This document shows positions 17,689 to 27,600 of a DNA stretch of 44,194 nt, one piece after another. The translations under genes and the position numbers were made by a program. The stretch spans positions 1 through 44,194 of the forward strand of contig CAIMVD010000046.1 of the NCBI GenBank assembly GCA_903844815.1. The letters are read 5' to 3'. Under the pieces are notes generated by a model. That model saw only the letters and a program-made list of their open reading frames with translations, was not told where the DNA came from and did not search any database. Each line of letters opens with the position of its first letter. Position 1 is the first letter of the stretch. Source of the DNA: an uncultured Bacteroidota bacterium. Its GTDB lineage: Bacteria > Bacteroidota > Bacteroidia > Bacteroidales > VadinHA17.

Positions 17689-17790
17689 TAAACGCAGAGA
17701 GCGCAAAGCTTCAAAGCAGAGGTCGCAAAGAGTTATATATTATTGTTATAACTTTGCGTCCTCTGCTTAACTCTGCGTCCTTTGCGTTTA
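17689..17790. repeat. 102-bp imperfect palindrome of 'CGCAGAG/CGCAAAG' units
   Basis: The left half (TAAACGCAGAGAGCGCAAAG...) and the right half (...CTCTGCGTCCTTTGCGTTTA) are near reverse complements, centred on an A+T-rich TTATATATTATTGTTATAA. The arms are made of alternating CGCAGAG and CGCAAAG words. A related degenerate fragment with GGGCGCAAAGGCA lies near 2945-2957. The style is like the 11654-11814 palindrome but the words differ. Confidence 0.8.
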
Positions 17791-17834
17791 AAACCTGACT
17801 TTTTCCACTGCCCTTTTTCTTTCTCTCCTTTTTT

Positions 17835-17851
17835 GTACCTTGGTCAGGTAC
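17835..17851 (+). promoter_or_regulatory. stem-loop immediately before the esterase start
   Basis: GTACCT (17835-17840) and AGGTAC (17846-17851) form a perfect 6-bp stem with a TGGTC loop, 4 bases before the ATG at 17856. It would cover the translation-initiation region if the upstream start is used. With the alternative ATG at 17871 it would lie about 19 bases upstream. Confidence 0.4.
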
Positions 17852-17855
17852 CAAA

Positions 17856-19850
17856 ATGTTAATCAAAAAAATGAAAAAGCAGGTATTCAGTTTATTGTTT
17901 ACAGTTTGTTTTTTTCTGGCTGCACCCGGCGTAAATTACAGTCAGTCAGTACCAGATACGATACCTCATTTCCCCGGAAAGAAATCAGAATGGAAGGGAT
18001 TTGCCAGATATGATTTTGATTTTAACGGCAGGGCATGCCGTGTCGTTTGCCCAGTCAAAGCTGCTACAGGTAATCCATGGATCTGGAATGCCCGGTTCCC
18101 CGACTGGCATACCGAAATTGACAGCATACTGCTTACCAGGGGATTCTTTGTTACTTATATAAATACGGATGAGTTTAACGGGAGTCCCGAAGGCGTTAAG
18201 GTCTGGGATGAGTATTTCAGATATCTGACAACTACATTCGGATTTGAAAACCAGGTTGCACTCGAGGGAGTCAGCAGGGGAGGACTCTATGTTTATAATT
18301 TTGCAAAGAAATACCCATGGCGCGTAAGTTGTATCTATGCCGAGGCTCCGGTTTGCGATTTTAAAAGCTGGCCCGGAGGATTTGGTAAAGGTAAGGGTAG
18401 CCCTGCTGACTGGCAGCTCATTTTGAAGGCTTATAATTTCAGGAATGAAGCTGAAGCAAAGAATTTCAGCGATAATCCTGTTGACAATCTTGATAAGCTG
18501 GCAGCTGCTAAAGTGCCAATTCTTCATATGATAGGGCTCAATGATGAAATTGTTCCTCCGGAAGAGAATACTTTTCTGCTTGTTGACAGATATATTAAGC
18601 TTGGCGGAATAGCCACTGTAGTGCCTTGCACAAGGGGCAAACAGGAACTTGAAGGCCATCATTTTGATATTGAGACTCCGTCATATGCGGCTGATTTTGT
18701 AATAAGGAATACCAGGGCTTTCCGGACAAAGCTTCCTGTATCGGCTTTTCATAATTACAGGGGCGGGTTATCAGAATCGGCCGATGTTTTTATGCGGGAG
18801 AAAAAGTGCAGAGTTGCATTTCTTGGCGGGTCTATCACTTTTGGACATGGGTGGAGAGACTCAGTAAGCAGTTTCATTGCAAAGAAGTTTCCCGGGACTT
18901 CTTTTGAGTTTGTTAATGCCGGTATCCCTTCGTTCGGTTCCCTTCCCGATGGTTTCAGGTTTTATCAGGATGTGCTTTCAAAAGGCAGAATTGATCTGTT
19001 GTTTGTTGAGGCCGCAGTTAACGACCGGACAAACGGTTATCCGGTAACTGAACAGGTCAGGGCCATGGAAGGGATTGTACGACAGGCAAGAACGGCTAAT
19101 CCTTTAACTGGCATTGTCTTCATGTATTTTGCCGACCCTGATAAGATGAGTGATTTTAACCATGGTATCATCCCTGCTGAGATTGTCAATCATGAAAAGG
19201 TTGCTGCTTATTACAAGATTCCGGCCGTTAACCTGGCAAAGGAGGTTACCGAAAGAATCAATAATAGGGAGTTTACATGGGAGGGTGATTTTCTCGATCT
19301 TCACCCGTCACCCTTCGGTCAGCGGGTCTATTACGAATCAATATCAGATCTTCTTAAACGATGCTGGGAGAAGGATGATTCTGATGCACCTTCATTGCAG
19401 CCTCTTGCCCCTGCCATTGATCAATTTAGCTATAATCGTGGCCGTCTCGTTGAAGTACAAAAGAAGAATACTTCTGACGGATGGTCTTATACCCCTGTCT
19501 GGACTCCTGACGACAAAGCATCAACCAGGGATGGCTATGTAAATGTTCCGATGCTTACTGGAAAAGAGCCGGGCAAGATTTTGAAATTTAGCTTCAAAGG
19601 ATCTGCTGTAGGTATTGCTGTAGCAGCCGGTCCCGATGCAGGAATAATCGATTACAGCATCGACGGGAAAGAATGGAAAAGCGTCGATCTGTTTACTCAA
19701 TGGAGCGGATGGCTTCATCTGCCCTGGTACCTTACCCTTGGTGATGGACTTAAAAATGGATCGCACGTATTGCGTATCCGGTTAAGTAATTCGAAGAATG
19801 CAGAAAGTGTCGGGACAGTATGCAGAATAAGGTACTTTTTCGTGAATTAG
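17856..19850 (+). CDS. two-domain secreted esterase: alpha/beta-hydrolase plus SGNH hydrolase
   Basis: A 664-residue exported protein (signal peptide to about residue 30; the ATG at 17871, residue 6, gives a more ordinary signal start). Residues about 45-290 form an alpha/beta-hydrolase with nucleophile motif GVSRGG (Ser140), acid candidate Asp230 (GLNDEIVPP) and His268/269. Residues about 315-505 form an SGNH/GDSL hydrolase: block I GGSITFG (Ser326), block II Gly near 356 (NAGIPSFG), block III Asn389, and the end block LDLHPS with His483. The acid there sits two residues before His rather than the usual three. A beta-rich C-terminal domain (about 520-664) follows. It probably removes acyl groups (acetyl or similar) from plant polysaccharides outside the cytoplasm. 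Two catalytic domains suggest two kinds of ester bond. Substrate is inference. Confidence 0.82.
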   Translation: MLIKKMKKQVFSLLFTVCFFLAAPGVNYSQSVPDTIPHFPGKKSEWKGFARYDFDFNGRACRVVCPVKAATGNPWIWNARFPDWHTEIDSILLTRGFFVTYINTDEFNGSPEGVKVWDEYFRYLTTTFGFENQVALEGVSRGGLYVYNFAKKYPWRVSCIYAEAPVCDFKSWPGGFGKGKGSPADWQLILKAYNFRNEAEAKNFSDNPVDNLDKLAAAKVPILHMIGLNDEIVPPEENTFLLVDRYIKLGGIATVVPCTRGKQELEGHHFDIETPSYAADFVIRNTRAFRTKLPVSAFHNYRGGLSESADVFMREKKCRVAFLGGSITFGHGWRDSVSSFIAKKFPGTSFEFVNAGIPSFGSLPDGFRFYQDVLSKGRIDLLFVEAAVNDRTNGYPVTEQVRAMEGIVRQARTANPLTGIVFMYFADPDKMSDFNHGIIPAEIVNHEKVAAYYKIPAVNLAKEVTERINNREFTWEGDFLDLHPSPFGQRVYYESISDLLKRCWEKDDSDAPSLQPLAPAIDQFSYNRGRLVEVQKKNTSDGWSYTPVWTPDDKASTRDGYVNVPMLTGKEPGKILKFSFKGSAVGIAVAAGPDAGIIDYSIDGKEWKSVDLFTQWSGWLHLPWYLTLGDGLKNGSHVLRIRLSNSKNAESVGTVCRIRYFFVN

Positions 19851-19987
19851 TCTGTCGAAATATCAACATACTTTTCGGAGAGGATTCAAATATTTAACCA
19901 TTACAAATTAATGGCGTTTAGTTAAGGAGTATTATTACAGACATGGAAGGAGTATTTTACCACCGAAACCTCTCTACCTTCTTGGAT

Positions 19988-20052
19988 TTTTACCCCCCAA
20001 GCCCACAAGGGGGGATTTAAGAACACCCCCGCTGGAGGGCAGTGGGGTAAAA
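19988..20052. repeat. G/C-run palindrome between convergent genes
   Basis: TTTTACCCC (19988-19996) and GGGGTAAAA (20044-20052) are perfect outer arms. Inside are further complementary runs (CCCCC/GGGGG near 19994-20014 and CCCCC...GGAGGG near 20026-20039), giving a cruciform-like element. It lies between the convergent esterase and reductase genes and may stop both transcripts. Nothing else is visible in 19851-20194. Confidence 0.7.
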
Positions 20053-20194
20053 TGTGGGAGTAAGAAACTGATTACCCGGGCTTAACTAAACGACATTGAT
20101 TTGTTAATTATTATATATCGGTAAATCCTGCCGGAATTGTCCTCTTTCGTTAACAGAAATGTCAGCGAAGCATACAGAATATTTCCGGTAATTT

Positions 20195-20875
20195 TCAGAA
20201 ATAGACCTCGGTGATGATTTTGTCTGCCATAATGCCCTTCTCATTCAGGATATGAAAAACTTCATATATCATATTGCCATTGCCACAGAGGTAAAACAGC
20301 ATGTCGCCAGTAACCCTGAATTTTGTGAGAAACCCGGTAACTCTTCCGCTTCTGCCCCTGACTTTTTCCTTTGAAGTGCACAAAATGTACCTGTTCTGAT
20401 CATACTCCTCATTTTCATAAGCTTCCTTGCTAAAACGGACTCCGTGAATCAGGGTATAATTGAGGTCGGGATAGGATCGGACCATGCTGTGAAAAGGTGA
20501 TATTCCGGTGCCTGTAGAAATGAAAATATGTTTTTTAGAACGCATATCGAATTTTTCAATGCCAAAGGAACCAAATGGTCCGTTAACATCTAATAAATCA
20601 CCCTCTTTGCATTGTTTCAGTTTGGAAGAGATGTTCCCGTCTTTCACCTCCTTTATAAGAATTTCAAGATAATCGTCATCTTCACCGCTGTAAATTGAAT
20701 ACTCTCTTTGGTCCATTTCTCCTTTAAGCCCTGCAATAATGTGTTCACCGGCTCTGAACTGCATGTTGTTGCGCGTAAACTTCAATACATAAGTGCTTTC
20801 TGTCAGATTCCGTATCTGTATTACTTTGTGAAGGTTCTCGTTTTTTATGCCGGGAGTTTTTTCTGTATTTGTCAC
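20195..20875 (-). CDS. ferredoxin/flavodoxin-NAD(P)+ reductase-like flavoprotein
   Basis: A 226-residue cytoplasmic oxidoreductase of the FNR superfamily. The FAD-binding motif REYSIYS lies at 57-63, the phosphate-loop/NAD(P) motif STGTGISPF at 120-128, and the second nicotinamide motif CGNGNMI at 197-203. The C-terminus ends EVYF, with an aromatic residue as is common in ferredoxin-NADP+ reductases. There is no iron-sulfur cysteine cluster and no signal peptide. It stands alone, convergent to the esterase and separated by 362 bp from the next gene, so the electron partner cannot be told from context. Confidence 0.85.
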   Translation of the reverse strand: MTNTEKTPGIKNENLHKVIQIRNLTESTYVLKFTRNNMQFRAGEHIIAGLKGEMDQREYSIYSGEDDDYLEILIKEVKDGNISSKLKQCKEGDLLDVNGPFGSFGIEKFDMRSKKHIFISTGTGISPFHSMVRSYPDLNYTLIHGVRFSKEAYENEEYDQNRYILCTSKEKVRGRSGRVTGFLTKFRVTGDMLFYLCGNGNMIYEVFHILNEKGIMADKIITEVYF

Positions 20876-21237
20876 TGTGATCCTATATCTTTTATTTAAA
20901 ATGTAAGAACAATGGCAGGGACCTATTGTTCAAACATTAACATACAGAACCTGGCAGGTTCAAAAACCTATGACAAATATTACCAGGACTATTTTAAAAA
21001 TCAGACTACACATTTTTTCTGTTGGTTTGCATTGGGGATTCAGGACTACATTTAATGAATGGGGAAATTACCAATAAAGAATAGAACGCGGATGACACAG
21101 ATTATACTGATTTTCACGGATCTGATCGGTGTAATTCAGCATAATCCGACCCAAGTACCGGGGAGTGGAATGCACAGATAGCTTATCCGCAGATTGGCCG
21201 GCTCTTTCAGAAATACAAGCATGAATTCAGGAGTAAA
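20876..21237. other. 362-bp intergenic region
   Basis: This gap lies between the reductase start and the end of the second FG-GAP gene. It contains an AATATTTG on the minus strand (about 20973-20980), a seven-of-eight match to TAnnTTTG that could start the reductase transcript, and a repeat-like segment at 21085-21133. I see no gene. Confidence 0.3.
21085..21133. repeat. dispersed repeat-like segment (AACGCGGATGACACAGATT type)
   Basis: The segment is built of alternating words GCGGATGAC, CAGATTATACTGATT, TTCACGGATC and TGATCGG. I have seen this kind of word pattern as a dispersed intergenic repeat in Bacteroidota genomes. Only one copy lies in this window, so its status as a repeat rests on recognition, not on comparison. 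Confidence 0.35.
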
Positions 21238-24200
21238 TTAAGGATTAATTGAAAAGACCCCCGGGGTGTCGTTATATTTCGATACTACTACCATTTTCCT
21301 TCCATTTTTGAATGACAATAATCCCATATCACGGATATCACCATTGAGCCAGAATGGAGAGAGGAGATTGTTCTTTACTGACAATGAATCGTTGGAAAAT
21401 TCAAGCAAAGTACCCATAGAAGCATCGCTCATGCCGATTTTCGGATTAAACGGATAAAAATTCCCCGCTGCTAATATTTCTTGTTTGCCATCGCCGTCAA
21501 AATCGTAATTGAGAAATGCGTTTACACAGGAAAACTGAACCAAATCAGGTAATTTCCTTAATACGAGCACTCCGTCAACATTCTCAATCCAGCACGATTC
21601 CATGATATATGCGCTCAATTTAAGCGACTTATCCAGTAATTTCCGGTCGAACATATCATTGATTGTCGCGTCGGCAAATGACAGGTAATCGGGAAACTTA
21701 TTGCTCAGTTGATTTATTTGCTTCAATAAATCATCACGTGAACTCATTGGGTAACTTTTCCCCTGAATAAAGTAGCATAAGACCGGATCGAGTCTGCCAT
21801 CATTGTTAAAATCGTAGGCATATAATTCGACAGGCTCATTAGCCGATGCCTTTATCTGAGAATTCAAACCGGCATTTCCTGCCAGGTAGTCCATATCTCC
21901 ATCACCATCGAGATCCGATTGACGGATTGTTGTCCACCAGCCTTCACTTTTCTCTAATGATGGCATAAGCTGTTCAATTAGTTTTCCGTTCACATTCCGG
22001 AATACATTAATTCCCATCCATTCACCCACGATAATAAGGTCGGGCCAGCCGTCTTTATCATAATCAGTCCATTGCGCATCAGTAACCATTCCGATATGGC
22101 TAAGGGAAGAATTGATTTCCGGAGTTGCATTTACAAATTTTATATTATTCCGGGCAGACTCATTCCTGAGAATGAAACTTTCAGGACTGTGGGGGTATCC
22201 GGGTCCAAGGTGCCTTCCTCCGACAAAAATATCCAGGTCACCATCCTTATCATAATCTGCCGTAACAGCGCAGCTGCCACTCACGTATTCAGCCGGCAAA
22301 GCACTTGTAATGTCGCGGAATACTCCCTTCCCGTCATTAAGGTATAGTCTGTCCTGGGACTGAGGGCTGTTGGATTCAGGTGCGTTTCCTCCGCTGACAA
22401 CATATAAATCAAGGTCCCCATCGCCATCTGCATCAAAGAAAAGGGGCTTCATGTCTTCTGAAGGGCCTTTAACAGACCAGGGTTGGTTCATACTTAACGT
22501 GAATGTGCCTTTATCTGTACCGTAATATAATTCAGCAGATTGGCCAGCGGCTCCTCCAAAAAATATATCATCGTTGCCATCATTATTTACATCACCAGTG
22601 GCAAGATGGCCTCCAAGTTTGGATAATTGATAATATAAAAAACCCTCATTTTTAAAATCCACAACATCTTTTGCTGCAGATCTGTATTTAACACCTGAAG
22701 AAAGAGTTACATCAGAAAGTAATGTCTTATTCGGGAGAGCCAGATCTGAGTTGATTTCAAACTGAGATTCGGGATAAACCATTTTAATAAGCTGGTTTGG
22801 GACCTGATCGTTAACTAATGTTTGGCGGCCATCGGGCCATCTCACCTTTAAAGACTTTATGTGTTCCGAACTGCCAATGCCCAGGGTAATAACAGGTTCA
22901 GAACTTGAAAGATAACCTCTTGCTGTGTAGGCTTCCTGGAAAATGGTCTTATCTTCTGTTTCGAGCCAGATTTTTGCACCGGTTCCCTGTGAATTAAGTT
23001 TACTGCCTGTCAGTTTAATCCTGACGAAATTATTTATCAGCTTTTCACTCTGATTGTTCCTTAAGACAGTAACCTGCTGGTTAAGATTATTTGTAACGAG
23101 GTCATAATCGCCATCATTATCGAAATCAGCATAGGCAGCGCCATTTGAAACTGTTTTCTGATTAAGTCCCCAATCATCTGTCTTATTGATGAATTTAATC
23201 CCGGTTGAATTCTGATAAACATAATTTTGCAATTTTGAGGAAGGCAGTTCTTTGATAAGTTTAAGATAATCAACGTTTTCTTTGTTTGAAGCGGCTTTCC
23301 TGTAAACCTCTGACGTATGGGTCATCTGATCCATATTTGTAATATCCCTTAAATACCCGTTTGTGATGAATATGTCTCTCAGACCGTCATTATCGAGATC
23401 CACAAGCAAAGCCGACCAACTCCAATCGGTATTTGAAATTCCTGAAAATTGTCCTATTTCACTATACCGGGGAAGGCTGTCGGATGCTAATCCCCTGTTT
23501 AATTGCAGCATATTGCGCAAATACTGATGATGGAAACCACTGTCGACGGCTAACTGATATCTTTCATAATTGTCTTGTCCTCTCAGTAGTTTTTGGCGGT
23601 GATTATCCTCAGGGAGCATGTCTAATACAAAAATATCAGCATAGCCGTCGTTGTTTATATCAGCAATATCGGAGCCCATACTTGATTTCGACATATGGCC
23701 CAGAATGTCGTGAGATACTTCCCTGAAAGTTCCGTTTTTGTTATTTATATAACAGTAATCCTGTTCATCATAATCATTGGTCACATAAATATCAGGCCAG
23801 TTGTCCATATTTATATCAGAAAGAGAAGCACTTAACCCAAAATTGAGGCCACCTCCATGGATTCCGGCCTCTTTACTTACCTCCATAAACTTCATATTGT
23901 CGTTCCTGTAAAGTTTATTTCCGAAATATGGATGCCTGAGGTTACGCAGTCGTTTAGTGTTTATAAACGGAGCATAAAATGTATTTGCATGGTTCAATAA
24001 AAACATGTCAAGATCTCCGTCAATATCGTAATCGAAGAAGTAGGCCTGGGTTGAAAATGTACCTATCGCATCTACCCCATAATCTTTTGCACTTTCTTTA
24101 AAGACCGGCACTCCTCCCGGCTCACAGCCTTTGTTAATGAACAACTGATTTGCACGTTGAGGCTGATTTCTTATTACAGCCTGGTTGTAGCCTTCACCGG

Positions 24201-24630
24201 GAGTATTACCCGAGTAGCAAACATAGATATCAAGCCAGCCATCACCGTTTATGTCAACCATTGAAACCCCTGTAGTCCAGTCACCTCTGCCTTCTGTTCC
24301 GGAAGGAGCGGAAATATCTTCAAATTTCCAGTTTCCCTTGTTTAAATAAAGTTTATTACTAACCATATTCCCGGTGAAATATACATCAGCGAGCCCGTCA
24401 TTGTTAATATCTCCTGTTGCAACACCGCCGCCGTTGTAGTAATACTCGTTTTTTAAAATATTGTTTTGCATTGATTCCTGAATGTCATTCCGGAATCCTA
24501 TCCCGATTTTACCAGGATCAAGAGTGGTAAACTGTTTATCAGATGAGGATGTGTTGCACCCGTATAAGGCCATGAAGGCGCCGGTAATAAACAGAATTGT
24601 GTATTTATATGTTTTTTTATTTTTCATCAT
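21238..24630 (-). CDS. giant FG-GAP/VCBS repeat lipoprotein with ASPIC/UnbV domain
   Basis: A paralogue of the protein at 8055, about 1130 residues from the first ATG (24630); the longer frame needs a TTG start. The lipobox is ALYGC, with the lipid-attachment cysteine at about residue 25. An N-terminal FG-GAP block begins with YYYNGGGVATGDINNDG, an ASPIC/UnbV segment (GTGAKIWLE, ARGYLSSSEPVITLGIG, VRWPDGRQ) lies at about 550-630, and a second FG-GAP block follows. It ends with the conserved motif of this set (GNFYPFNPKIGMSDASMG). It follows the third giant gene after about 50 bp, so the two probably form one transcript. Function is unknown; a surface role with the SusC/SusD system upstream is inferred. 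Confidence 0.9.
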   Translation of the reverse strand: MMKNKKTYKYTILFITGAFMALYGCNTSSSDKQFTTLDPGKIGIGFRNDIQESMQNNILKNEYYYNGGGVATGDINNDGLADVYFTGNMVSNKLYLNKGNWKFEDISAPSGTEGRGDWTTGVSMVDINGDGWLDIYVCYSGNTPGEGYNQAVIRNQPQRANQLFINKGCEPGGVPVFKESAKDYGVDAIGTFSTQAYFFDYDIDGDLDMFLLNHANTFYAPFINTKRLRNLRHPYFGNKLYRNDNMKFMEVSKEAGIHGGGLNFGLSASLSDINMDNWPDIYVTNDYDEQDYCYINNKNGTFREVSHDILGHMSKSSMGSDIADINNDGYADIFVLDMLPEDNHRQKLLRGQDNYERYQLAVDSGFHHQYLRNMLQLNRGLASDSLPRYSEIGQFSGISNTDWSWSALLVDLDNDGLRDIFITNGYLRDITNMDQMTHTSEVYRKAASNKENVDYLKLIKELPSSKLQNYVYQNSTGIKFINKTDDWGLNQKTVSNGAAYADFDNDGDYDLVTNNLNQQVTVLRNNQSEKLINNFVRIKLTGSKLNSQGTGAKIWLETEDKTIFQEAYTARGYLSSSEPVITLGIGSSEHIKSLKVRWPDGRQTLVNDQVPNQLIKMVYPESQFEINSDLALPNKTLLSDVTLSSGVKYRSAAKDVVDFKNEGFLYYQLSKLGGHLATGDVNNDGNDDIFFGGAAGQSAELYYGTDKGTFTLSMNQPWSVKGPSEDMKPLFFDADGDGDLDLYVVSGGNAPESNSPQSQDRLYLNDGKGVFRDITSALPAEYVSGSCAVTADYDKDGDLDIFVGGRHLGPGYPHSPESFILRNESARNNIKFVNATPEINSSLSHIGMVTDAQWTDYDKDGWPDLIIVGEWMGINVFRNVNGKLIEQLMPSLEKSEGWWTTIRQSDLDGDGDMDYLAGNAGLNSQIKASANEPVELYAYDFNNDGRLDPVLCYFIQGKSYPMSSRDDLLKQINQLSNKFPDYLSFADATINDMFDRKLLDKSLKLSAYIMESCWIENVDGVLVLRKLPDLVQFSCVNAFLNYDFDGDGKQEILAAGNFYPFNPKIGMSDASMGTLLEFSNDSLSVKNNLLSPFWLNGDIRDMGLLSFKNGRKMVVVSKYNDTPGVFSINP

Positions 24631-24681
24631 ACAGCGCAATTTAACTCAAATATAATTCCTGTTTATTCTTGCATTATGCAT

Positions 24682-27600
24682 TTACAAATGCATTTGCAAT
24701 GATGCCGGATCGATATTTCTTGATTTGCCGTTGAACCCATGAATAATTATTTTTTCAACATTGCCGGGTATTGAAACAGTTCTGGTTGACTGGGTCAGAT
24801 AACCGGCGCCGAAATAGAATTCTACTTTTTCAGTCTGACCGTTTTTATAAACCAACTCAGCCCAGCTGTCGGAAGATAGCGGTTTATAAACTTTCATTTC
24901 ATTATCAGCCCTGACATTTTTAACATAAATCATCAGGCTATCCTTATTCTGCGTAGCTATAAACAAGTCGTTCAGCTTGCTATTCAGGCGGGAAAGTGCT
25001 TTTGCATCTCCAGGCACTAAAAACCCGCTTTGCATACTCGATAAGGTACTGAATTCTCCCCTGCCATCTCCTAAGAGGACGGCGCCGTTTAATGCATCGT
25101 ATCTTCCTGATATTATTTCATTGCCGAAGTCATTTCCAACAAGTATCAGATCAAGATTGCCATCGTTGTTTATGTCATCCGTTTGTAATCCGTTTACAGG
25201 AGCATACTGGGTTACCATTGGCAAGGGTTTTAATGTAAATTTGCCATTTCCCAGATTTTCCATATAGCTGGTCAAGGGGTAGTTAGCCTGCAGTTGCAGT
25301 AAACTGTCGGTATGATATAGTGATAACAGCTGTTTCATTGTAGTTTCTCCAAACTTACTATAGGTTGGAAACTGATTTTTCAGATTTGGAATCTGGCCCG
25401 ACAGCATATCCAGGGAGTGAACGGGATACTCGACCATTTCTCCTGTATTGGATTTAAAATAGCAGCTTAAAATAGCATCGATGCTGCCATTATTGTCGAA
25501 ATCTTTGGCATAAACACGGAGTGGTTCTTCAATCGAAATATTATAATTATTGTTGAGTCCCAGATTACCAACAACATAATCTGTATCACCATCTTTGTCA
25601 AAGTCGGCACCGGTGATACTATTCCACCAGCCCGAGTACTTTTCTATACCTGAATTTTTTGCTTTTATCAGAACCGATCCTGTGTTTTTATAGAGCGTAA
25701 TTGCCATAAATTCACCTACTGTAATAAGGTCAATTGTACCATTGTTATCATAGTCGGTCCAGATAGCATCAGTTATCATTCCGCCTGCAGACAGGGAGCT
25801 GCAAATCTCTCTGGTTGCATCGGTGAATTTGCCGCCATCGTTCCTTAAAATATAGCTGGGGGGAGAAAAAGGATAGCTTCCGGTAATTACCCTGCCTCCT
25901 ACAAAAAGATCCAGATCGCCATCGCCGTCAAAATCGGCTGCTCTGACACACGAACCACTTGTTGTTTCATCGGGTATGAGACCGGCACTTAATGAAAATT
26001 TACCTTTACCATCGTTCAGATAGAGCCGGTCTTTGTATCGTTCATTGCCGGCAGGAGATTCATAACTTCCGCTTACAACGTATAAATCCAGGTCATTATC
26101 ATTATCTGCATCAAAAAGCAAAAATCCTTCATCTTCGTTGTATTTTTCAATTCCCTTAACAAGTTCCGACTGGATAAATTTCCCATTTTCATTCTGAGTA
26201 AAAATTGTTGCGTTATAAAATGAAGAGCCTCCGACTATAAAGTCCTCCAGATCATCTCTGTTAATATCGCCAACTGCCAGACCAGGTCCTGACTGGGAGA
26301 ATTTGTGGGGAAGTGTTCGTTGAATATAATAGTCAATCTGATCCATCTCATAATGTTTATAAGAGATCCCTAAACCTGAAGTTATTTCTTTAAAATACTT
26401 TTGTTCCGGGTCTTTTCTTAGGGATTCATCAGTTGGTTGTGGCACTTTCGCATCGTTATAGTCAATTACCAACAACTGATCTGCCTTAATATCCTGCATA
26501 ACCTGGGTATTACCATCAGGCCAGATTATTTCAAGTTTACTTACTGAAGTATGATTTCCCAATCCGAAATGCACAAAATTCTCCATCGTTGACAAATAGC
26601 CTCTGTATATTGAATAATCGCAATATTGTTTTTTGCCATCTTCAGTGAATAAAGTAATTTTTGTTCCCAGTTCGCCTCCTTTGAATTTGCCATTCAATTT
26701 TAATCTTAAATAATGAGGGTCGGATTTTTTTGACCTGTGAGAATAGAGAGTGTTTTCATAAAGATGAACCTTATCATCAATATTAGTTACTATATAATCC
26801 AGATCGCCATCGTTATCGAGATCGGCAAAAGCAGCACCATTTGAGTAAGAGGGAGTACCGAGGCCCCACTTTAGTGAATTATCCGTAAAAGTTAAATCAC
26901 CATTGTTCTTATAGCCATAGTTAGGTAATTTCAACTCGGGAAGAACACTAATCAGTTGATGTGATTTGGTAAACATTCCCACATCATTTTTAAATCTTAT
27001 ATAATCTATATTGGTTAGATCTTTTGGAAACCCTGTAGTTATCAATAAATCTTTATTACCGTCATTGTCAATGTCTAAAAACAAGGGAGACCATGACCAT
27101 TCTGTCTGATAGAGACCCAGCATCTGCCCGATTTCACTAAAAGGAGCATCTCCATTATTAATTTGGAGCATATTGCGCATATACTGGTATTCGTAGCCCA
27201 GTTTTTCAGTGCTTGTATAAGTCATGTAAGAACCACCACCGTCAACAGAAGTTTTCTTCCGGTAATTAGTTGACGGAAGCATGTCCAGTGTGAAAATGTC
27301 GACAAGTCCGTCATTATTTATATCAGAAATGTCGTTCCCCATTGAGAAGCGGGCTTGATGTTTCATTCTATACTTTGCCTGGTTTGAAAAAGTGCCATCC
27401 TGGTTATTGATGTAAATAAGATCATTTGTTATGTAATCATTCCCTATATAGATATCGGGATAGCCATCTAAGTTGATATCAGCGATTGCAATTCCCAATC
27501 CATAGCCTTCATATACTATTCCGGCTTCAATTGTAACATTAGTAAAGGTATAGTCACCATTATTCCTGTAGAGCTGATCATTATTGTCTGCTGAACCATC

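Larger units (their letters stand above)
17336..17855. promoter_or_regulatory. 520-bp divergent intergenic region
   Basis: The gap between the minus-strand SusC and the plus-strand esterase holds A+T-rich DNA next to SusC (presumably its promoter and leader), the small His-rich frame (17481-17630), a large palindrome (17689-17790) and a stem-loop abutting the esterase start (17835-17851). I found no confident promoter box. Confidence 0.3.

Noticed and set aside
17985-18662. 225-codon open frame on the minus strand
   Set aside because: It lies entirely antisense to the alpha/beta-hydrolase domain of the esterase, which has clear catalytic motifs; the antisense peptide shows no family features.
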